A DNA stretch of 47,046 nucleotides from an uncultured Bermanella sp. (GTDB taxonomy: Bacteria; Pseudomonadota; Gammaproteobacteria; Pseudomonadales; Oceanobacteraceae), in contig CAJXRF010000047.1 in the NCBI GenBank assembly GCA_913058575.1, positions 1 through 47,046 on the forward strand, read 5' to 3'. The notes under the pieces were generated by a model. That model was not told where the DNA came from. It worked only from the letters and a program-made list of their open reading frames with translations, and searched no databases. Made by a program: the position numbers and the translations under genes. Shown one piece after another: positions 25,941 to 35,984 of the stretch. Position 1 is the stretch's first letter. Every line of letters starts with the position of its first letter.

Positions 25941-25972
25941 AAAGGGCGGCCACTTAGTGGCTGCCCTTTTTT
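25941..25972 (+). terminator. typA transcription terminator
   Basis: AAAGGGCGGCCAC-TTA-GTGGCTGCCCTTT is a 13-bp stem (one G-T wobble) followed by a run of six T residues, about 30 bases after the typA stop. Its complement also has an AAA-rich flank, so it could act on both strands. Confidence 0.92.
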
Positions 25973-26124
25973 ATGCCCAGGGATGGGCGGTATCCTAAAA
26001 TTGCAGGAGCAAATTTTTGGGTATGTTCAGGATGAACGGTACGGCGCGGTGCCAAGGATGGCAAAGAGCGACGTTGTTCGGGGCGGTCATACTGAATTAA
26101 GAGCTTGCATTCGATAAAGTGCAT
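25954..26124 (-). CDS. Possible small gene of 56 residues between typA and dtd
   Basis: A minus-strand frame starts at ATG 26124 with a good ribosome-binding site (TTGGAG, 7-base spacer) and stops inside the loop of the typA terminator. The product (MHFIECKLLIQYDRPEQRRS... to ...AILGYRPSLGIKKGSH) is basic and Pro/Arg-rich with no membrane segment. I do not recognise it. Against it: a run of 56 open codons is not rare by chance, and much of the frame overlaps palindromic repeat-like DNA (25974-26079). For it: the RBS and the isolated, otherwise unexplained 240-bp gap. The two explanations can only be separated by comparison with related genomes. Confidence 0.35.
   Translation of the reverse strand: MHFIECKLLIQYDRPEQRRSLPSLAPRRTVHPEHTQKFAPAILGYRPSLGIKKGSH
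26025..26079. repeat. Composite palindromic intergenic element, copy A
   Basis: GTTCAGGATGAAC (a small palindrome) is followed by ACGGCGC, an inner hairpin TGCCA-AGGA-TGGCA, and AGCGACGTTGTTC, whose GAACAACGTCGC complement pairs with the left arm GAACggtACGgCGC. The same order of parts appears at 42001-42060. A related mini-palindrome GCCCAGGGATGGGC lies at 25974-25987. Confidence 0.6.
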
Positions 26125-26152
26125 AAGTCGTCTCCAACGAAAAAGGTAAAAA

Positions 26153-26590
26153 ATGAAGGCATTAATTCAACGAGTAAGCAGCGCAAAGGTTGAAGTGGCA
26201 GGTAATACTGTTGGAGAGATTGGTGGCGGTATTTTGTTGTTATTGGGTGTGGAAAAAACAGACACTCAAGAGGTGGCGCTTCGGCTAATAAATAAAGTAT
26301 TGGGCTATCGAATCTTTGCTGATGATGAAGGCAAGATGAACTTAAATGTTCAGCAGATGGAAGGAGAGTTACTGGTGGTGTCGCAATTTACTTTGGTGGC
26401 GGACACTAAAAAGGGCACTCGACCTGGTTTTTCAAAAGGGGCATCACCTGAAGTGGGTGAGCAGCTTTATGATTTTTTTGTTCAGCAATGCGCTAAACAA
26501 ATATCAACTCAGACTGGCCGGTATTGTAAAGATATGGCGGTTAGCTTGGTGAATGACGGGCCAGTTACCTTCATGTTAGAGGTAAATTAA
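26153..26590 (+). CDS. dtd: D-aminoacyl-tRNA deacylase (Dtd)
   Basis: Proofreading enzyme that hydrolyses D-aminoacyl-tRNA (and glycyl-tRNA-Ala), removing mischarged products in the cytoplasm. The 145-residue protein has the standard length and start ([15 protein letters not shown]), the active-site motif SQFTL and the chirality-checking NDGPVTF (cross-subunit Gly-Pro motif). It is preceded by GAAAAAGG, a fair ribosome-binding site. mrcA converges on it, with a shared hairpin between them. Confidence 0.96.
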   Translation: MKALIQRVSSAKVEVAGNTVGEIGGGILLLLGVEKTDTQEVALRLINKVLGYRIFADDEGKMNLNVQQMEGELLVVSQFTLVADTKKGTRPGFSKGASPEVGEQLYDFFVQQCAKQISTQTGRYCKDMAVSLVNDGPVTFMLEVN

Positions 26591-26623
26591 AAGGAAAGGC
26601 GCTTTTACAGCCTTCCCTTTTAA
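26587..26623. terminator. Bidirectional terminator between dtd and mrcA
   Basis: TTAAAAGGAAAGGC and GCCTTCCCTTTTAA form a 14-bp stem with one mismatch and a 9-base loop. AT-rich arms provide a T-run on either strand. It starts within the dtd stop codon and ends 3 bases before the mrcA stop. Confidence 0.75.
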
Positions 26624-26626
26624 CAG

Positions 26627-29236
26627 TTAGAAAAGATGTTCAGGTGTGACATCTTCGTCACTGGAGTTCGTTTCATATTCACTGTTAGGGCTTGGCGCTT
26701 GTTCCACTTCTTTAGGAATATTCTCCACCCGAAAAGTTTCAAATATAGAGTTGTTTTGCCCAGGGTAAGCGCGGTTTCCCGTTAGGGGGTCGATTCGGAC
26801 TGAGACTAAACCATCTGGCTGTGGCAGTGGTGCCGAGGGCATATCCTTTAAGGCCGTGTCCATAAAATCTACCCAAATGGGCAGGGCGGTATTGCTACCA
26901 AAAGCTGAGCGTCCCATGGTTTTTGGAGAGTCAAATCCCACCCAAACATTAGTGACTATTTTGTTGTTAAAGCCTGAAAACCATGCGTCTTTTTGGTCGT
27001 TCGTGGTGCCTGTTTTACCAGCTAGATCGGTACGCTTTAGCGCAAGGGCACGTTTGCCTGTGCCGCGTTTTATAACATCCTTAAGCATGGTGTACATTAA
27101 ATAGTTAACTCGTTCATCCATGACCCTTGGTGCAAGAACTGGAAATTGCTGACTGAATTCTTCAACGCTTAATGCTGCTTGATCTTCTAGTTCCATGGAG
27201 CTTTCGGTTAGGGTGTTGTTGCTATCCTGTTGGCTTAATGACTCTTTATACTCCTCGATACTTTGACGGCAACTTTCACAAACAGTGGGTGGAAGGTGTT
27301 CATATAGGGTTTCACCTTCGTTTGTTTCAATGCGCTGAATGAAGTGCGCATCTACTTTAAAGCCGCCATTAGCGAGTGTGTTGTAAGCGCTCGCCATTTC
27401 ATATGGGGTTAAACCAGAGCTTCCTAGTGCCAGTGATAGATCCCTGTTTAGTTTGCTTCTATTGATACCAAGGCCGGCAATGTAGCGAATAGTGCGACCG
27501 ATGCCTGTTCTGCTTAATACTCTAATGGATACCAGGTTTCGGGATTTATAAAGTGCTTGGCGTAAGCGAGTTGGCCCAAAGAATTTGCCGCTGTAATTTT
27601 CAGGGCGCCAAATGGCCTCGAGGCTGTCATCACTAAACACCACGGGTGCATCATTAATAATTGAGGCCGGTGTAAGGCCGTATTCTAAGCCTGCGCTATA
27701 AACAAATGGCTTAAAGCTGGAGCCAGGTTGGCGATCGGCCTGAATTGAACGATTATATTTGCTACGGGAATAATCATAGCCACCCACTAAGGCGTTAAGG
27801 GCTCCATTTTGCGGATTAAAGGAGACAAGTGAGGCTTGTGTTTCTGGTTCTTGGGCAAGCCAATATTCCCCATTTAATTCTTGAACGAGCGCTTGCTGGC
27901 CTAGTTGGAGTAGTTGCTTAGCTTGATCAATTTTAGGGCCCAGTTCATTTACATTGATGTATTCTCGAGCCCAGTTGTAGCGTTCAAGTGGGATAGTGAC
28001 CTTCTCGAAATTGGTTAAGGTGAATTCAACGGACTGATCTTCATTGTTTATATCAGTCACCACAGCCCAAGATAGGTCGCCAGGTGTGGTTTTGTTTTTG
28101 GTTTGTCCGATCCAAAAAATTGTATTGAGATCTTTTGGGCTAGGCGGCCGTGGCATTGAGGCGGGTAGTGTTAAGGCTTTATCTCCTTCTTTCCAGCTGG
28201 TAGGCGCGATCGATACCGGGACGCTTTGCTGTTCGGGTAATATATAGTGGCTTAATTGGTGCGGCGGTGTTCGCAGCCCGTGTTTGCGATCATATGCGTG
28301 AAGACCTGCGCGCACTGATTGCTGTGCAGCTAACTGTAATTTGCTGTCTAGGGTGGTGATGACGGTGTAGCCTTTGGTGTATAGGTCATCAGGGTAGCGA
28401 TTAAGCATTTCGCTGCGCACCATTTCAGCAACATAGGGTGCGTCGATTTCTGTTGCGAGGCCATGATATTTTGCGGTAATGGGCTCAGAGCCAGCTTGGT
28501 CAAATTCTTGTTGGGTGATGAAGTTGGCGGTAAACATTCTCGCGAGCACATAATTACGGCGATAACGGGCCCGCTCTGGATTGTTAATTGGATTGGCTGC
28601 GCTGGGTGCTTGAGGTAAGCCTGCAATCATGGCTAGTTGGGCTAAACTTAATTCTTTAATGCGTTTTCCGTAATAAACCTGTGCTGCGGAAGCAACTCCG
28701 TAAGCACGTTTGCCTAGATAAACCTTGTTAACGTAAAGCTCTAAGATTTCATTTTTGGTGATTTCTTGCTCGATGTGGACAGCCAGTAATATCTCGGTGA
28801 ATTTACGAGTAAAGGTTTTTTCTGAGCTTAGGTAGTAGTTTTTGGCCACTTGCATGGTTAATGTACTGCCCCCTGAACGCTTTTTACCGGTTGTTATTAA
28901 TTCGTAAGCGGCGCGCGCTAGGCCTTTAATGTCGATGCCAGGATGGCTATAAAAGTTTTCATCTTCAGCTGCTATTAGTGCATTGTAAAATTGCTGAGGG
29001 ACATCTTCGAATGCAACAGGGGTGCGGCGTTTTTCACCAAACTCGGCAATGAGCTTTTCATCACTGCTATAAATTCGAAGAGGGGTTTGTAATTGTATGT
29101 TTTTTAAGCTTTCTACCGATGGTAGACTGGGTGCTAGGTACAAATAGACGCTACTAGTCCCAATTAACAAGCTAAAAAAGCCTGCGGCACCACTTAATAT
29201 TAAAAAACGCAGAACAGGTCGATTTATTTTCATCAT
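26627..29236 (-). CDS. mrcA: Penicillin-binding protein 1A (bifunctional peptidoglycan synthase)
   Basis: Class A PBP joining lipid II into glycan strands and cross-linking peptides in the periplasm. It has an N-terminal membrane helix (about residues 10-35) and a GT51 transglycosylase domain with the catalytic segment AAEDENFYSHPGID and GGSTLTMQVAKNYYL. An OB-type insert at about 300-430 follows, then a transpeptidase with PGSSFK (nucleophile Ser of SxxK), SRN and KTGTTND. The tail is Glu/Pro-rich. The frame is open to ATG 29284, but a TATAAT covers that ATG (29283-29288), and the MMKINRPVLRF start at 29236 fits homologues better. It is divergent from pilM, the arrangement known in Pseudomonas. 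Confidence 0.95.
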   Translation of the reverse strand: MMKINRPVLRFLILSGAAGFFSLLIGTSSVYLYLAPSLPSVESLKNIQLQTPLRIYSSDEKLIAEFGEKRRTPVAFEDVPQQFYNALIAAEDENFYSHPGIDIKGLARAAYELITTGKKRSGGSTLTMQVAKNYYLSSEKTFTRKFTEILLAVHIEQEITKNEILELYVNKVYLGKRAYGVASAAQVYYGKRIKELSLAQLAMIAGLPQAPSAANPINNPERARYRRNYVLARMFTANFITQQEFDQAGSEPITAKYHGLATEIDAPYVAEMVRSEMLNRYPDDLYTKGYTVITTLDSKLQLAAQQSVRAGLHAYDRKHGLRTPPHQLSHYILPEQQSVPVSIAPTSWKEGDKALTLPASMPRPPSPKDLNTIFWIGQTKNKTTPGDLSWAVVTDINNEDQSVEFTLTNFEKVTIPLERYNWAREYINVNELGPKIDQAKQLLQLGQQALVQELNGEYWLAQEPETQASLVSFNPQNGALNALVGGYDYSRSKYNRSIQADRQPGSSFKPFVYSAGLEYGLTPASIINDAPVVFSDDSLEAIWRPENYSGKFFGPTRLRQALYKSRNLVSIRVLSRTGIGRTIRYIAGLGINRSKLNRDLSLALGSSGLTPYEMASAYNTLANGGFKVDAHFIQRIETNEGETLYEHLPPTVCESCRQSIEEYKESLSQQDSNNTLTESSMELEDQAALSVEEFSQQFPVLAPRVMDERVNYLMYTMLKDVIKRGTGKRALALKRTDLAGKTGTTNDQKDAWFSGFNNKIVTNVWVGFDSPKTMGRSAFGSNTALPIWVDFMDTALKDMPSAPLPQPDGLVSVRIDPLTGNRAYPGQNNSIFETFRVENIPKEVEQAPSPNSEYETNSSDEDVTPEHLF

Positions 29237-29282
29237 TAATTGCTTAGAATGCTTATTTACCCTGTGATAGCGGGCTCTGGAC

Positions 29283-29311
29283 ATTATAAATGGTTTTTGT
29301 CCTTTTCACAG
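29283..29311 (-). promoter_or_regulatory. Possible mrcA promoter
   Basis: On the minus strand a perfect TATAAT (29288-29283) lies 17 bases after CTGTGA, a poor -35 match. Transcription would start near 29276, which favours the downstream mrcA start at 29236 over ATG 29284. Confidence 0.4.
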
Positions 29312-29326
29312 GATTGTGCTTATAAT
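29297..29326 (+). promoter_or_regulatory. Probable pilMNOPQ promoter
   Basis: TTGTCC (29297-29302) and a perfect TATAAT (29321-29326) are separated by 18 bases. The pilM start is 67 bases after the -10. It overlaps the predicted mrcA promoter on the other strand. Confidence 0.6.
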
Positions 29327-29383
29327 GATCCACTATTCATACATATTGGCACTATCTTAGCTCCGGGTGTTGGTTTAATTTAA

Positions 29384-30456
<1,073 letters not shown>

Positions 30457-30457
<1 letters not shown>

Positions 30458-31005
30458 TGGCTAAAATTAACCTTAGACCTTGGCGAGAAGAGCTTAGGCA
30501 TGAAAGGCAGAAAGAGTATTTAGTGATGCTGGCAGGTGTTTTTATTGCGGCTATTGCTATTTGGTTTTTTGTGAGCAGTGCATACAGCAGTGTTGTTGAT
30601 GCTCAACAAAATAGAAATCGCTTCTTAGAAAGTCAGGGGGCTGGGCTCGATAAGAAAATTGCTGAAATTAAAGAACTAAGAGATAAGAAGGATCAATTAC
30701 TTGAGAGGATGAGATTGATTCAAGACTTGCAGGGTAATCGACCTGTTATTGTTCGAATTTTTGATGAGTTGGCTAGGGTATTACCAGATGAGTTGTTTGT
30801 TGAATCAATAAAGGCTACAGGAAGTGCTTTTGCATTAAAGGGCCGTTCAGCAAGTAATATCCAAATTTCTAATATGATGCGTAATTTTGATAACTCCTCG
30901 TGGTTTGTAAACCCTAATTTATTAGGAGTGAGGGCGAATAAGGATGGGTATAGTAGTTTCGATATGACCATCGGTCTCTCCCGCCCTCAAATAGGAGGGG
31001 AATAA
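30457..31005 (+). CDS. pilN: Type IV pilus assembly protein PilN
   Basis: Bitopic inner-membrane protein. The N-terminal INLRPWR (residues 4-10) is the PilM-docking motif (canonical INLLPWR). One membrane helix spans about 21-42, then a periplasmic coiled coil (DKKIAEIKELRDKKDQLLERM) leads to a ferredoxin-like domain that dimerises with PilO. Length 182 is standard. It overlaps pilM by one to three bases and pilO by one base (TAATG), so the genes are translationally coupled. Confidence 0.95.
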
Positions 31006-31655
31006 TGGATATTCAAGAACTAAATGACAAGCTCAGCAGCTTTGATATCAATGATGTTGACTGGAATAACATGGGGTCTTGGCCTTTACCTGGTCGAGTT
31101 TTTTTTGCTCTAGTATTATTCTTTAGTGTACTTACCGGCATGTATTTTTTCGATATTCAAGGGTTGAGTGACAAGTATACGTCGGCAATTACGAAGGAAG
31201 AGACACTTAAAAAAGAATTCGAAACTAAAGCTTTCCGAGTTGCTAATTTAGCTAGTTATAAGAAACAGTTGGAAGAGATAGAGGAATCCTTCGGTAGTTT
31301 ATTGCGTCAACTTCCTAAAGATACAGAGGTGCCTGACTTACTTGAAGATATAACCACGGCGGCACTGGGGGCTAGTTTACAAATAAAATCAATTAAGCTA
31401 GACAGTGAAGTTGAGACGGAGTTTTACACGGAGCTACCTATAAATATTGATGTGGTTGGTGAGTATCATGATTTTGGGGCATTCGTAAGTGCTGTTGCAG
31501 GGCTTGGGCGTATAGTTACGCTCCATGATTTCGAAATCACTAGTGCAAAAACGGCAGATGCGAATAAATTAAACCTTAAAATTGTGGCCAAGACTTATCG
31601 TTATAATAATGAGAGTAAAAAGAAAAAAACCTCTAAGAAGAGGAAGAAAAGATGA
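31005..31655 (+). CDS. pilO: Type IV pilus assembly protein PilO
   Basis: Inner-membrane partner of PilN. It has a short cytoplasmic segment with WPLPGRVFF, the membrane helix at about residues 29-50, a periplasmic coiled coil (AITKEETLKKEFETKAFRVANL) and a C-terminal ferredoxin-like domain (ELPINIDVVGEYHDFGAFVSAV). The tail is unusually basic (ESKKKKTSKKRKKR). That poly-Lys/Arg end lies in the periplasm by topology and is odd for this family. The stop overlaps the pilP ATG (ATGA). Confidence 0.94.
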   Translation: MDIQELNDKLSSFDINDVDWNNMGSWPLPGRVFFALVLFFSVLTGMYFFDIQGLSDKYTSAITKEETLKKEFETKAFRVANLASYKKQLEEIEESFGSLLRQLPKDTEVPDLLEDITTAALGASLQIKSIKLDSEVETEFYTELPINIDVVGEYHDFGAFVSAVAGLGRIVTLHDFEITSAKTADANKLNLKIVAKTYRYNNESKKKKTSKKRKKR

Positions 31656-32188
31656 AAATATTAGTATTTATTAGCTTCATTTTTTTAACTGCTTGCTTTG
31701 GGGGAAGTGATACTTCAGATTTGGAAGTATTTGTTGCAGATACAACAGCAAAACCTAAAGGGCGTATTAAGCCTCTACCAGAGTTTCAGCCATACTCATC
31801 CTTTGTGTATGGTGCATCAGGTCTAAGGTCGCCTTTTGAGTCTCCTGCCGCTTATTCGGAAATGGCTACCAACGTGGCATCTATGGTCAGTGCCCCCGAT
31901 GCTGCAAGACGTAAAGATGTATTAGAAAGGTATCCTCTGGGGGAGTTGAGCTTAGTGGGTACTCTGTCTAAAGGTGAAAATACATATCTTTCTGCTTTAG
32001 TTAAAACTGTTTCCGGTAGCGTGCATGTTGTTAAGGCTGGCCAGTATATGGGTAAAAATAATGGGCGTATTTTGAATATTTCAGAATCGCAATTAGATTT
32101 GATAGAAGTTGTACCAAATGGCAGCGGTGGCTGGATCTCTCGTCCTCATAGCATGGGTTTAAATGAATCCGCTGGAGAAGGTAAATAA
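31652..32188 (+). CDS. pilP: Type IV pilus lipoprotein PilP
   Basis: Inner-membrane lipoprotein that bridges PilNO to the secretin PilQ. The signal ends in the lipobox FLTAC (Cys15). An extended Pro-rich segment (KPLPEFQPYSSFVY) and the RSPFE motif are followed by the HR beta domain (LGELSLVGTLSKGENTYLSALVKT, HVVKAGQYMGKNNGRILNI). Length 178 is standard. It overlaps pilO by 4 bases and pilQ by one base (TAATG). Confidence 0.95.
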   Translation: MKILVFISFIFLTACFGGSDTSDLEVFVADTTAKPKGRIKPLPEFQPYSSFVYGASGLRSPFESPAAYSEMATNVASMVSAPDAARRKDVLERYPLGELSLVGTLSKGENTYLSALVKTVSGSVHVVKAGQYMGKNNGRILNISESQLDLIEVVPNGSGGWISRPHSMGLNESAGEGK

Positions 32189-34287
32189 TGAAAAAATTAA
32201 TAGCAATGCGTCTACTGCTTTTGTCGGTAATAAGCGCTTCTTTTGGTGCAAATGCGGTAATACTGGAGGATGTGGGCTTTGCATCTTTGTCAGGCGACAA
32301 AATTGAGATGGAGCTTAGTTTTGATGGTGAGCCACCAGAGGTATCTGGCTACACTATCGAGCAGCCAGCGCGAATAGCTTTAGATCTTGAAGGGGCTAGT
32401 AGTGCCCTAAAGAGTAAGTACCATAAGATTGGAATGGGGAATGCAAGAACTGCCATTGTGGTAGGTGCGAAGGATAAAACTCGTGTAATTATTAATTTAA
32501 CTGAGTTAACTGGGTATAGCACTAGAGTGGAAGGCAATAGCCTATTTGTTCTAATTGGCCAGCAGGAGCTAGCGAGCACTACGGCGCAGACGGACTCCAT
32601 TCTTAATGAAGATGAGTCAGCATATATTCAGAAAAACTCATCGGAAGCAGGCAGCAGAATTGTAGATGTAGATTTTCGCCGAGGTGATTCTGGTGAAGGT
32701 CAGTTGTTAATTCGCTTAACAAACCCCAATGTGCCTGTGGATATCTCTCAGCAATCGGGCCGCATACGGGTGGAGTTTTCTAACGTTGAGCTGGCGGAAG
32801 ATATGAGAAGGCGCTTAGATGTTCGAGACTTTGCCACTCCAATTCGTTTTGTAGATGCGGTAATTGAAGATGGAAAACCTGTCTTTTTCATTGAACCGAG
32901 CAATGACTTATATGAGTACCTCGCTTACCAAGCCAATAATTTACTTACCATAAGTGTTAAGCCATTAACTAAAGGTGAGCAAGATAGACTAAAAGAAGAG
33001 CGTTTTCCTTATTCAGGCGAAAAGCTGTCATTAAACTTCCAAGATATCGAAGTTCGTACTGTGCTGCAGATTATTGCTGACTTTACAGGGTTTAATCTTG
33101 TGGCAAGTGACACTGTGGATGGCAATATAACTCTAAGATTGAAGAATGTTCCTTGGGATCAAGCTTTAGATATAGTGCTTAAATCACAGGGGTTAGCCAA
33201 ACAACAGATTGGTAATGTGCTAATGGTGGGGCCGGCCGATCAGATAGCCAATAGACAAAAAATCGAGCTTGAAGCAAATAAACAAGTCGAAGACTTTGCG
33301 CCGTTAAGGACTGAATTCCTACAAGTTCGCTATGCAAAAGCCACTGATATATTAGCTTTATTATCTTCTGAAAACAGTATGTTAACGGATAGAGGAACGG
33401 CAAGTGTTGATGTTAGAACCAATACCATAATTCTGCATGATACAGTGACATCTATAGAAACGGTAAGGCACGCAATTAAAGTATTGGATATTCCTATTAA
33501 GCAGGTATTAATAGAGGCTCGTATAGTAGTGGCCTCTACCAATGTCGGTGAAGCGTTGGGTATACGTTGGGGTGGTGGTTATGGTGTCTTGCAAAATAAC
33601 AACATTATCACTGCTGGTGGTAATTCGACAACGACTAGTGCATTCAACAATAATATAGTTTCGTCTATAGCTGGAGAGGATACCGAGCAGATTGATTTGG
33701 CTGAGGCCAGTGTTGTCAATCTTGGTGCTACAGCAGCCACTAGTAGTTTCGCTTTAGGCTTGAACACGGGTGACTACATGCTGGACTTAGAGCTTTCAGC
33801 GATGGAGTCAGATGGTAGAGCTGAGATCATTTCTCAACCTAGAATTATTACCGCTGATGGCCAAACCGCTAAAATCCAAGCGGGTTCTGAAATTCCATAC
33901 GAGCAGGCCACCTCTAGTGGTGCCACTTCAATTACATTTAAAGAGGCTGTGTTGAAGCTGGAAGTAACTCCGCAAATCACACCTGACGATCGTATCTTAA
34001 TGGATTTAGTGATCAATAAAGATGCTATTGGCGAGATAATTAATAACATACCGACGATTGATACCAATGAATTAGAAACGCAGGTATTGGTTAATAATGG
34101 TGAAACTATAGTGTTGGGTGGAATATTTCAGTCAGAGGATGTGACGACTGTAGATAAAACCCCGTTCTTTGGTGATCTGCCTGTAATCGGCCGTCTATTT
34201 AGGCGAACTACTCACACTGAAGATAAGAGCGAGTTACTTATTTTTATCACGCCAAGGCTAGTAAAAGATGTCCTAAGCTCTAATTAA
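32188..34287 (+). CDS. pilQ: Type IV pilus secretin PilQ
   Basis: Outer-membrane channel for type IVa pili. The 699-residue protein has a signal peptide (cleavage after ANA, residue 23) and two AMIN peptidoglycan-binding domains (about 25-115 and 160-255). The N0/STN domain (LSLNFQDIEVRTVLQIIADFT) is followed by N1 (FLQVRYAKATDILALLSSENS) and the secretin barrel with VLIEARIVVA, IISQPRIITADGQTA, VTPQITPDDRI, VVLGGIFQ-type and the end motif KSELLIFITPRLVKD. It is a paralogue of MshL in this window but without its low-complexity inserts and lipobox. A hairpin follows before aroK. Confidence 0.97.
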   Translation: MKKLIAMRLLLLSVISASFGANAVILEDVGFASLSGDKIEMELSFDGEPPEVSGYTIEQPARIALDLEGASSALKSKYHKIGMGNARTAIVVGAKDKTRVIINLTELTGYSTRVEGNSLFVLIGQQELASTTAQTDSILNEDESAYIQKNSSEAGSRIVDVDFRRGDSGEGQLLIRLTNPNVPVDISQQSGRIRVEFSNVELAEDMRRRLDVRDFATPIRFVDAVIEDGKPVFFIEPSNDLYEYLAYQANNLLTISVKPLTKGEQDRLKEERFPYSGEKLSLNFQDIEVRTVLQIIADFTGFNLVASDTVDGNITLRLKNVPWDQALDIVLKSQGLAKQQIGNVLMVGPADQIANRQKIELEANKQVEDFAPLRTEFLQVRYAKATDILALLSSENSMLTDRGTASVDVRTNTIILHDTVTSIETVRHAIKVLDIPIKQVLIEARIVVASTNVGEALGIRWGGGYGVLQNNNIITAGGNSTTTSAFNNNIVSSIAGEDTEQIDLAEASVVNLGATAATSSFALGLNTGDYMLDLELSAMESDGRAEIISQPRIITADGQTAKIQAGSEIPYEQATSSGATSITFKEAVLKLEVTPQITPDDRILMDLVINKDAIGEIINNIPTIDTNELETQVLVNNGETIVLGGIFQSEDVTTVDKTPFFGDLPVIGRLFRRTTHTEDKSELLIFITPRLVKDVLSSN

Positions 34288-34321
34288 CAGGTATCTTTCA
34301 AATATATGAACCTAGGTTGAT

Positions 34322-34341
34322 GGGGCTGAAAAAGCCCCTTT
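34322..34341 (+). terminator. Hairpin between pilQ and aroK
   Basis: GGGGCT-GAAAA-AGCCCC followed by TTT then ATAG. The short T-run makes it a weak terminator or attenuator at the end of pilMNOPQ. It lies only 16 bases before the aroK ATG, where a ribosome-binding site would be expected. Confidence 0.55.
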
Positions 34342-34353
34342 ATAGATTTGAAC

Positions 34354-34881
34354 ATGCTAAAACACAATGTATATCTTGTAGGGCCTATGGGGGCAGGAAA
34401 AAGCACCATAGGTCGCTTACTTTGTAACGAGCTAAAGCTCGATTTTAAAGACAGTGATAAAGAGATCGAAGATAACTGTGGTTGTAATATACCTTGGATT
34501 TTCGATGTGGAAGGTGAGGCGGGGTTTCGAGATAGAGAAGCCGCCGCTATTGAAGAAATAACCTCTGAACCAGGAATCTTAATGGCCACTGGTGGCGGGG
34601 CTGTTTTACGTCCCGAGAATAGGCAGTTCCTTTCTAGCCGTGGCACTGTGGTCTACCTTAAAACGTCAGTAGAGCAACAGTTACAGCGCACTACAAAAGA
34701 TAAAAATCGCCCTCTTTTACAGATAGATAACCCCAAAGAAGTCCTCACTAAGCTAATGAATGAGCGCCACCCTTTGTATGAAGAGGTCGCGGATATCACA
34801 ATTTATACCGATGATCGAAACCCTCGTTTTGTGGTGCAGGAAATTCTTGAGCGTTTAAAAGACTTAAGCATTATTGATTGA
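34354..34881 (+). CDS. aroK: Shikimate kinase AroK
   Basis: Cytoplasmic kinase phosphorylating shikimate at O3 with ATP, step five of the aromatic amino acid pathway. It has Walker A GPMGAGKS (10-17), the shikimate-binding DSDKEIE and [11 protein letters not shown], the Walker B-like [11 protein letters not shown], and the lid NRPLLQ. ATG 34354 gives [13 protein letters not shown], in line with the family; TTG 34348 is the alternative. Neither has a Shine-Dalgarno sequence, and the upstream hairpin is close. aroB follows after 3 bases, the usual aroKB pair. Confidence 0.95.
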   Translation: MLKHNVYLVGPMGAGKSTIGRLLCNELKLDFKDSDKEIEDNCGCNIPWIFDVEGEAGFRDREAAAIEEITSEPGILMATGGGAVLRPENRQFLSSRGTVVYLKTSVEQQLQRTTKDKNRPLLQIDNPKEVLTKLMNERHPLYEEVADITIYTDDRNPRFVVQEILERLKDLSIID

Positions 34882-34884
34882 ATT

Positions 34885-35964
34885 ATGAAAACATTAAACG
34901 TAGATCTACCGAATAACTCTTACCCAATTTTCATCGGTCAAGATATATTGAATGACTCCTCCATCGTGGCGCCCTTTGTTAAGGGTCGTCAGGTTATGAT
35001 TGTCACCAATGAAACAGTCGCGCCTCTATACCTTGATCAAGCCAAGGCGCTTTTTAAGGATTTTAGCGTCGATGTTGTCATCTTGCCCGATGGTGAAGAG
35101 TATAAAAATTTAGAGCACTTGAATTTAATTTATGATGGGCTGCTAAGTAATCAACATAATAGAACCACTACCTTGGTTGCCTTAGGTGGCGGTGTTGTAG
35201 GAGACATGACAGGGTTTGCAGCAGCCAGTTACCAGCGTGGAGTGGATTTTATTCAAATGCCAACCACTCTTCTATCCCAAGTAGACTCTTCTGTGGGTGG
35301 AAAGACTGGCGTTAATCATAAATTAGGCAAAAATATGATTGGTGCATTTCATCAGCCCAATTGTGTATTAATAGATATAGACACTTTAAGTACTTTGCCA
35401 GATAACGAACTTTCCTCTGGGTTATCCGAGGTGATTAAGTATGGGCTTATTTGTGATTTACCATTCTTTGAATGGTTAGAAGTAAATATGTCAGATTTAA
35501 TGTCGAGAAAGAGTGAAGCTTTAATAAAAGCGATTGAGACTTCCTGTAGCAATAAAGCAAGAGTTGTTGCACAAGATGAGAAAGAAGGCGGTATTAGAGC
35601 CATCTTGAATTTGGGTCATACATTTGGTCACGCCATTGAGACAGAGCAAGGCTACGGAGTTTGGCTTCACGGTGAGGCCGTGGCTGCAGGTACTGTTATG
35701 GCGGCAGACCTGTCTAAAAAATTGGGTTGGATCACTGAAAGTGATATGCAGCGCATAGTTTCAATTTTGTTGAGCGCTAAACTACCGATCGAAAGCCCAA
35801 GCAATATGACGCCAGCTAGATATAAAGAATTAATGGCTGTAGACAAAAAAGTGTTGGATGGTAAGCTGAGATTAGTTTTACTTAAGTCGGTGGGACAAGC
35901 CGTCACAACATCTGACTTCGAAATAGACCAATTAGACTCAACGCTGGCTGAACTAACCCGCTAA
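34885..35964 (+). CDS. aroB: 3-dehydroquinate synthase AroB
   Basis: NAD- and metal-dependent enzyme that makes dehydroquinate from DAHP, step two of the shikimate pathway. Family motifs are [34 protein letters not shown], the metal-site Glu in GLSEVIKYG, and the metal-binding histidines in [12 protein letters not shown] and [10 protein letters not shown]. The 359-residue length is standard. It lies 3 bases after aroK and about 20 bases before the DamX-like gene, probably in one transcript. Confidence 0.97.
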   Translation: MKTLNVDLPNNSYPIFIGQDILNDSSIVAPFVKGRQVMIVTNETVAPLYLDQAKALFKDFSVDVVILPDGEEYKNLEHLNLIYDGLLSNQHNRTTTLVALGGGVVGDMTGFAAASYQRGVDFIQMPTTLLSQVDSSVGGKTGVNHKLGKNMIGAFHQPNCVLIDIDTLSTLPDNELSSGLSEVIKYGLICDLPFFEWLEVNMSDLMSRKSEALIKAIETSCSNKARVVAQDEKEGGIRAILNLGHTFGHAIETEQGYGVWLHGEAVAAGTVMAADLSKKLGWITESDMQRIVSILLSAKLPIESPSNMTPARYKELMAVDKKVLDGKLRLVLLKSVGQAVTTSDFEIDQLDSTLAELTR

Positions 35965-35984
35965 TAATAAAAAGGAGGGGCAGC

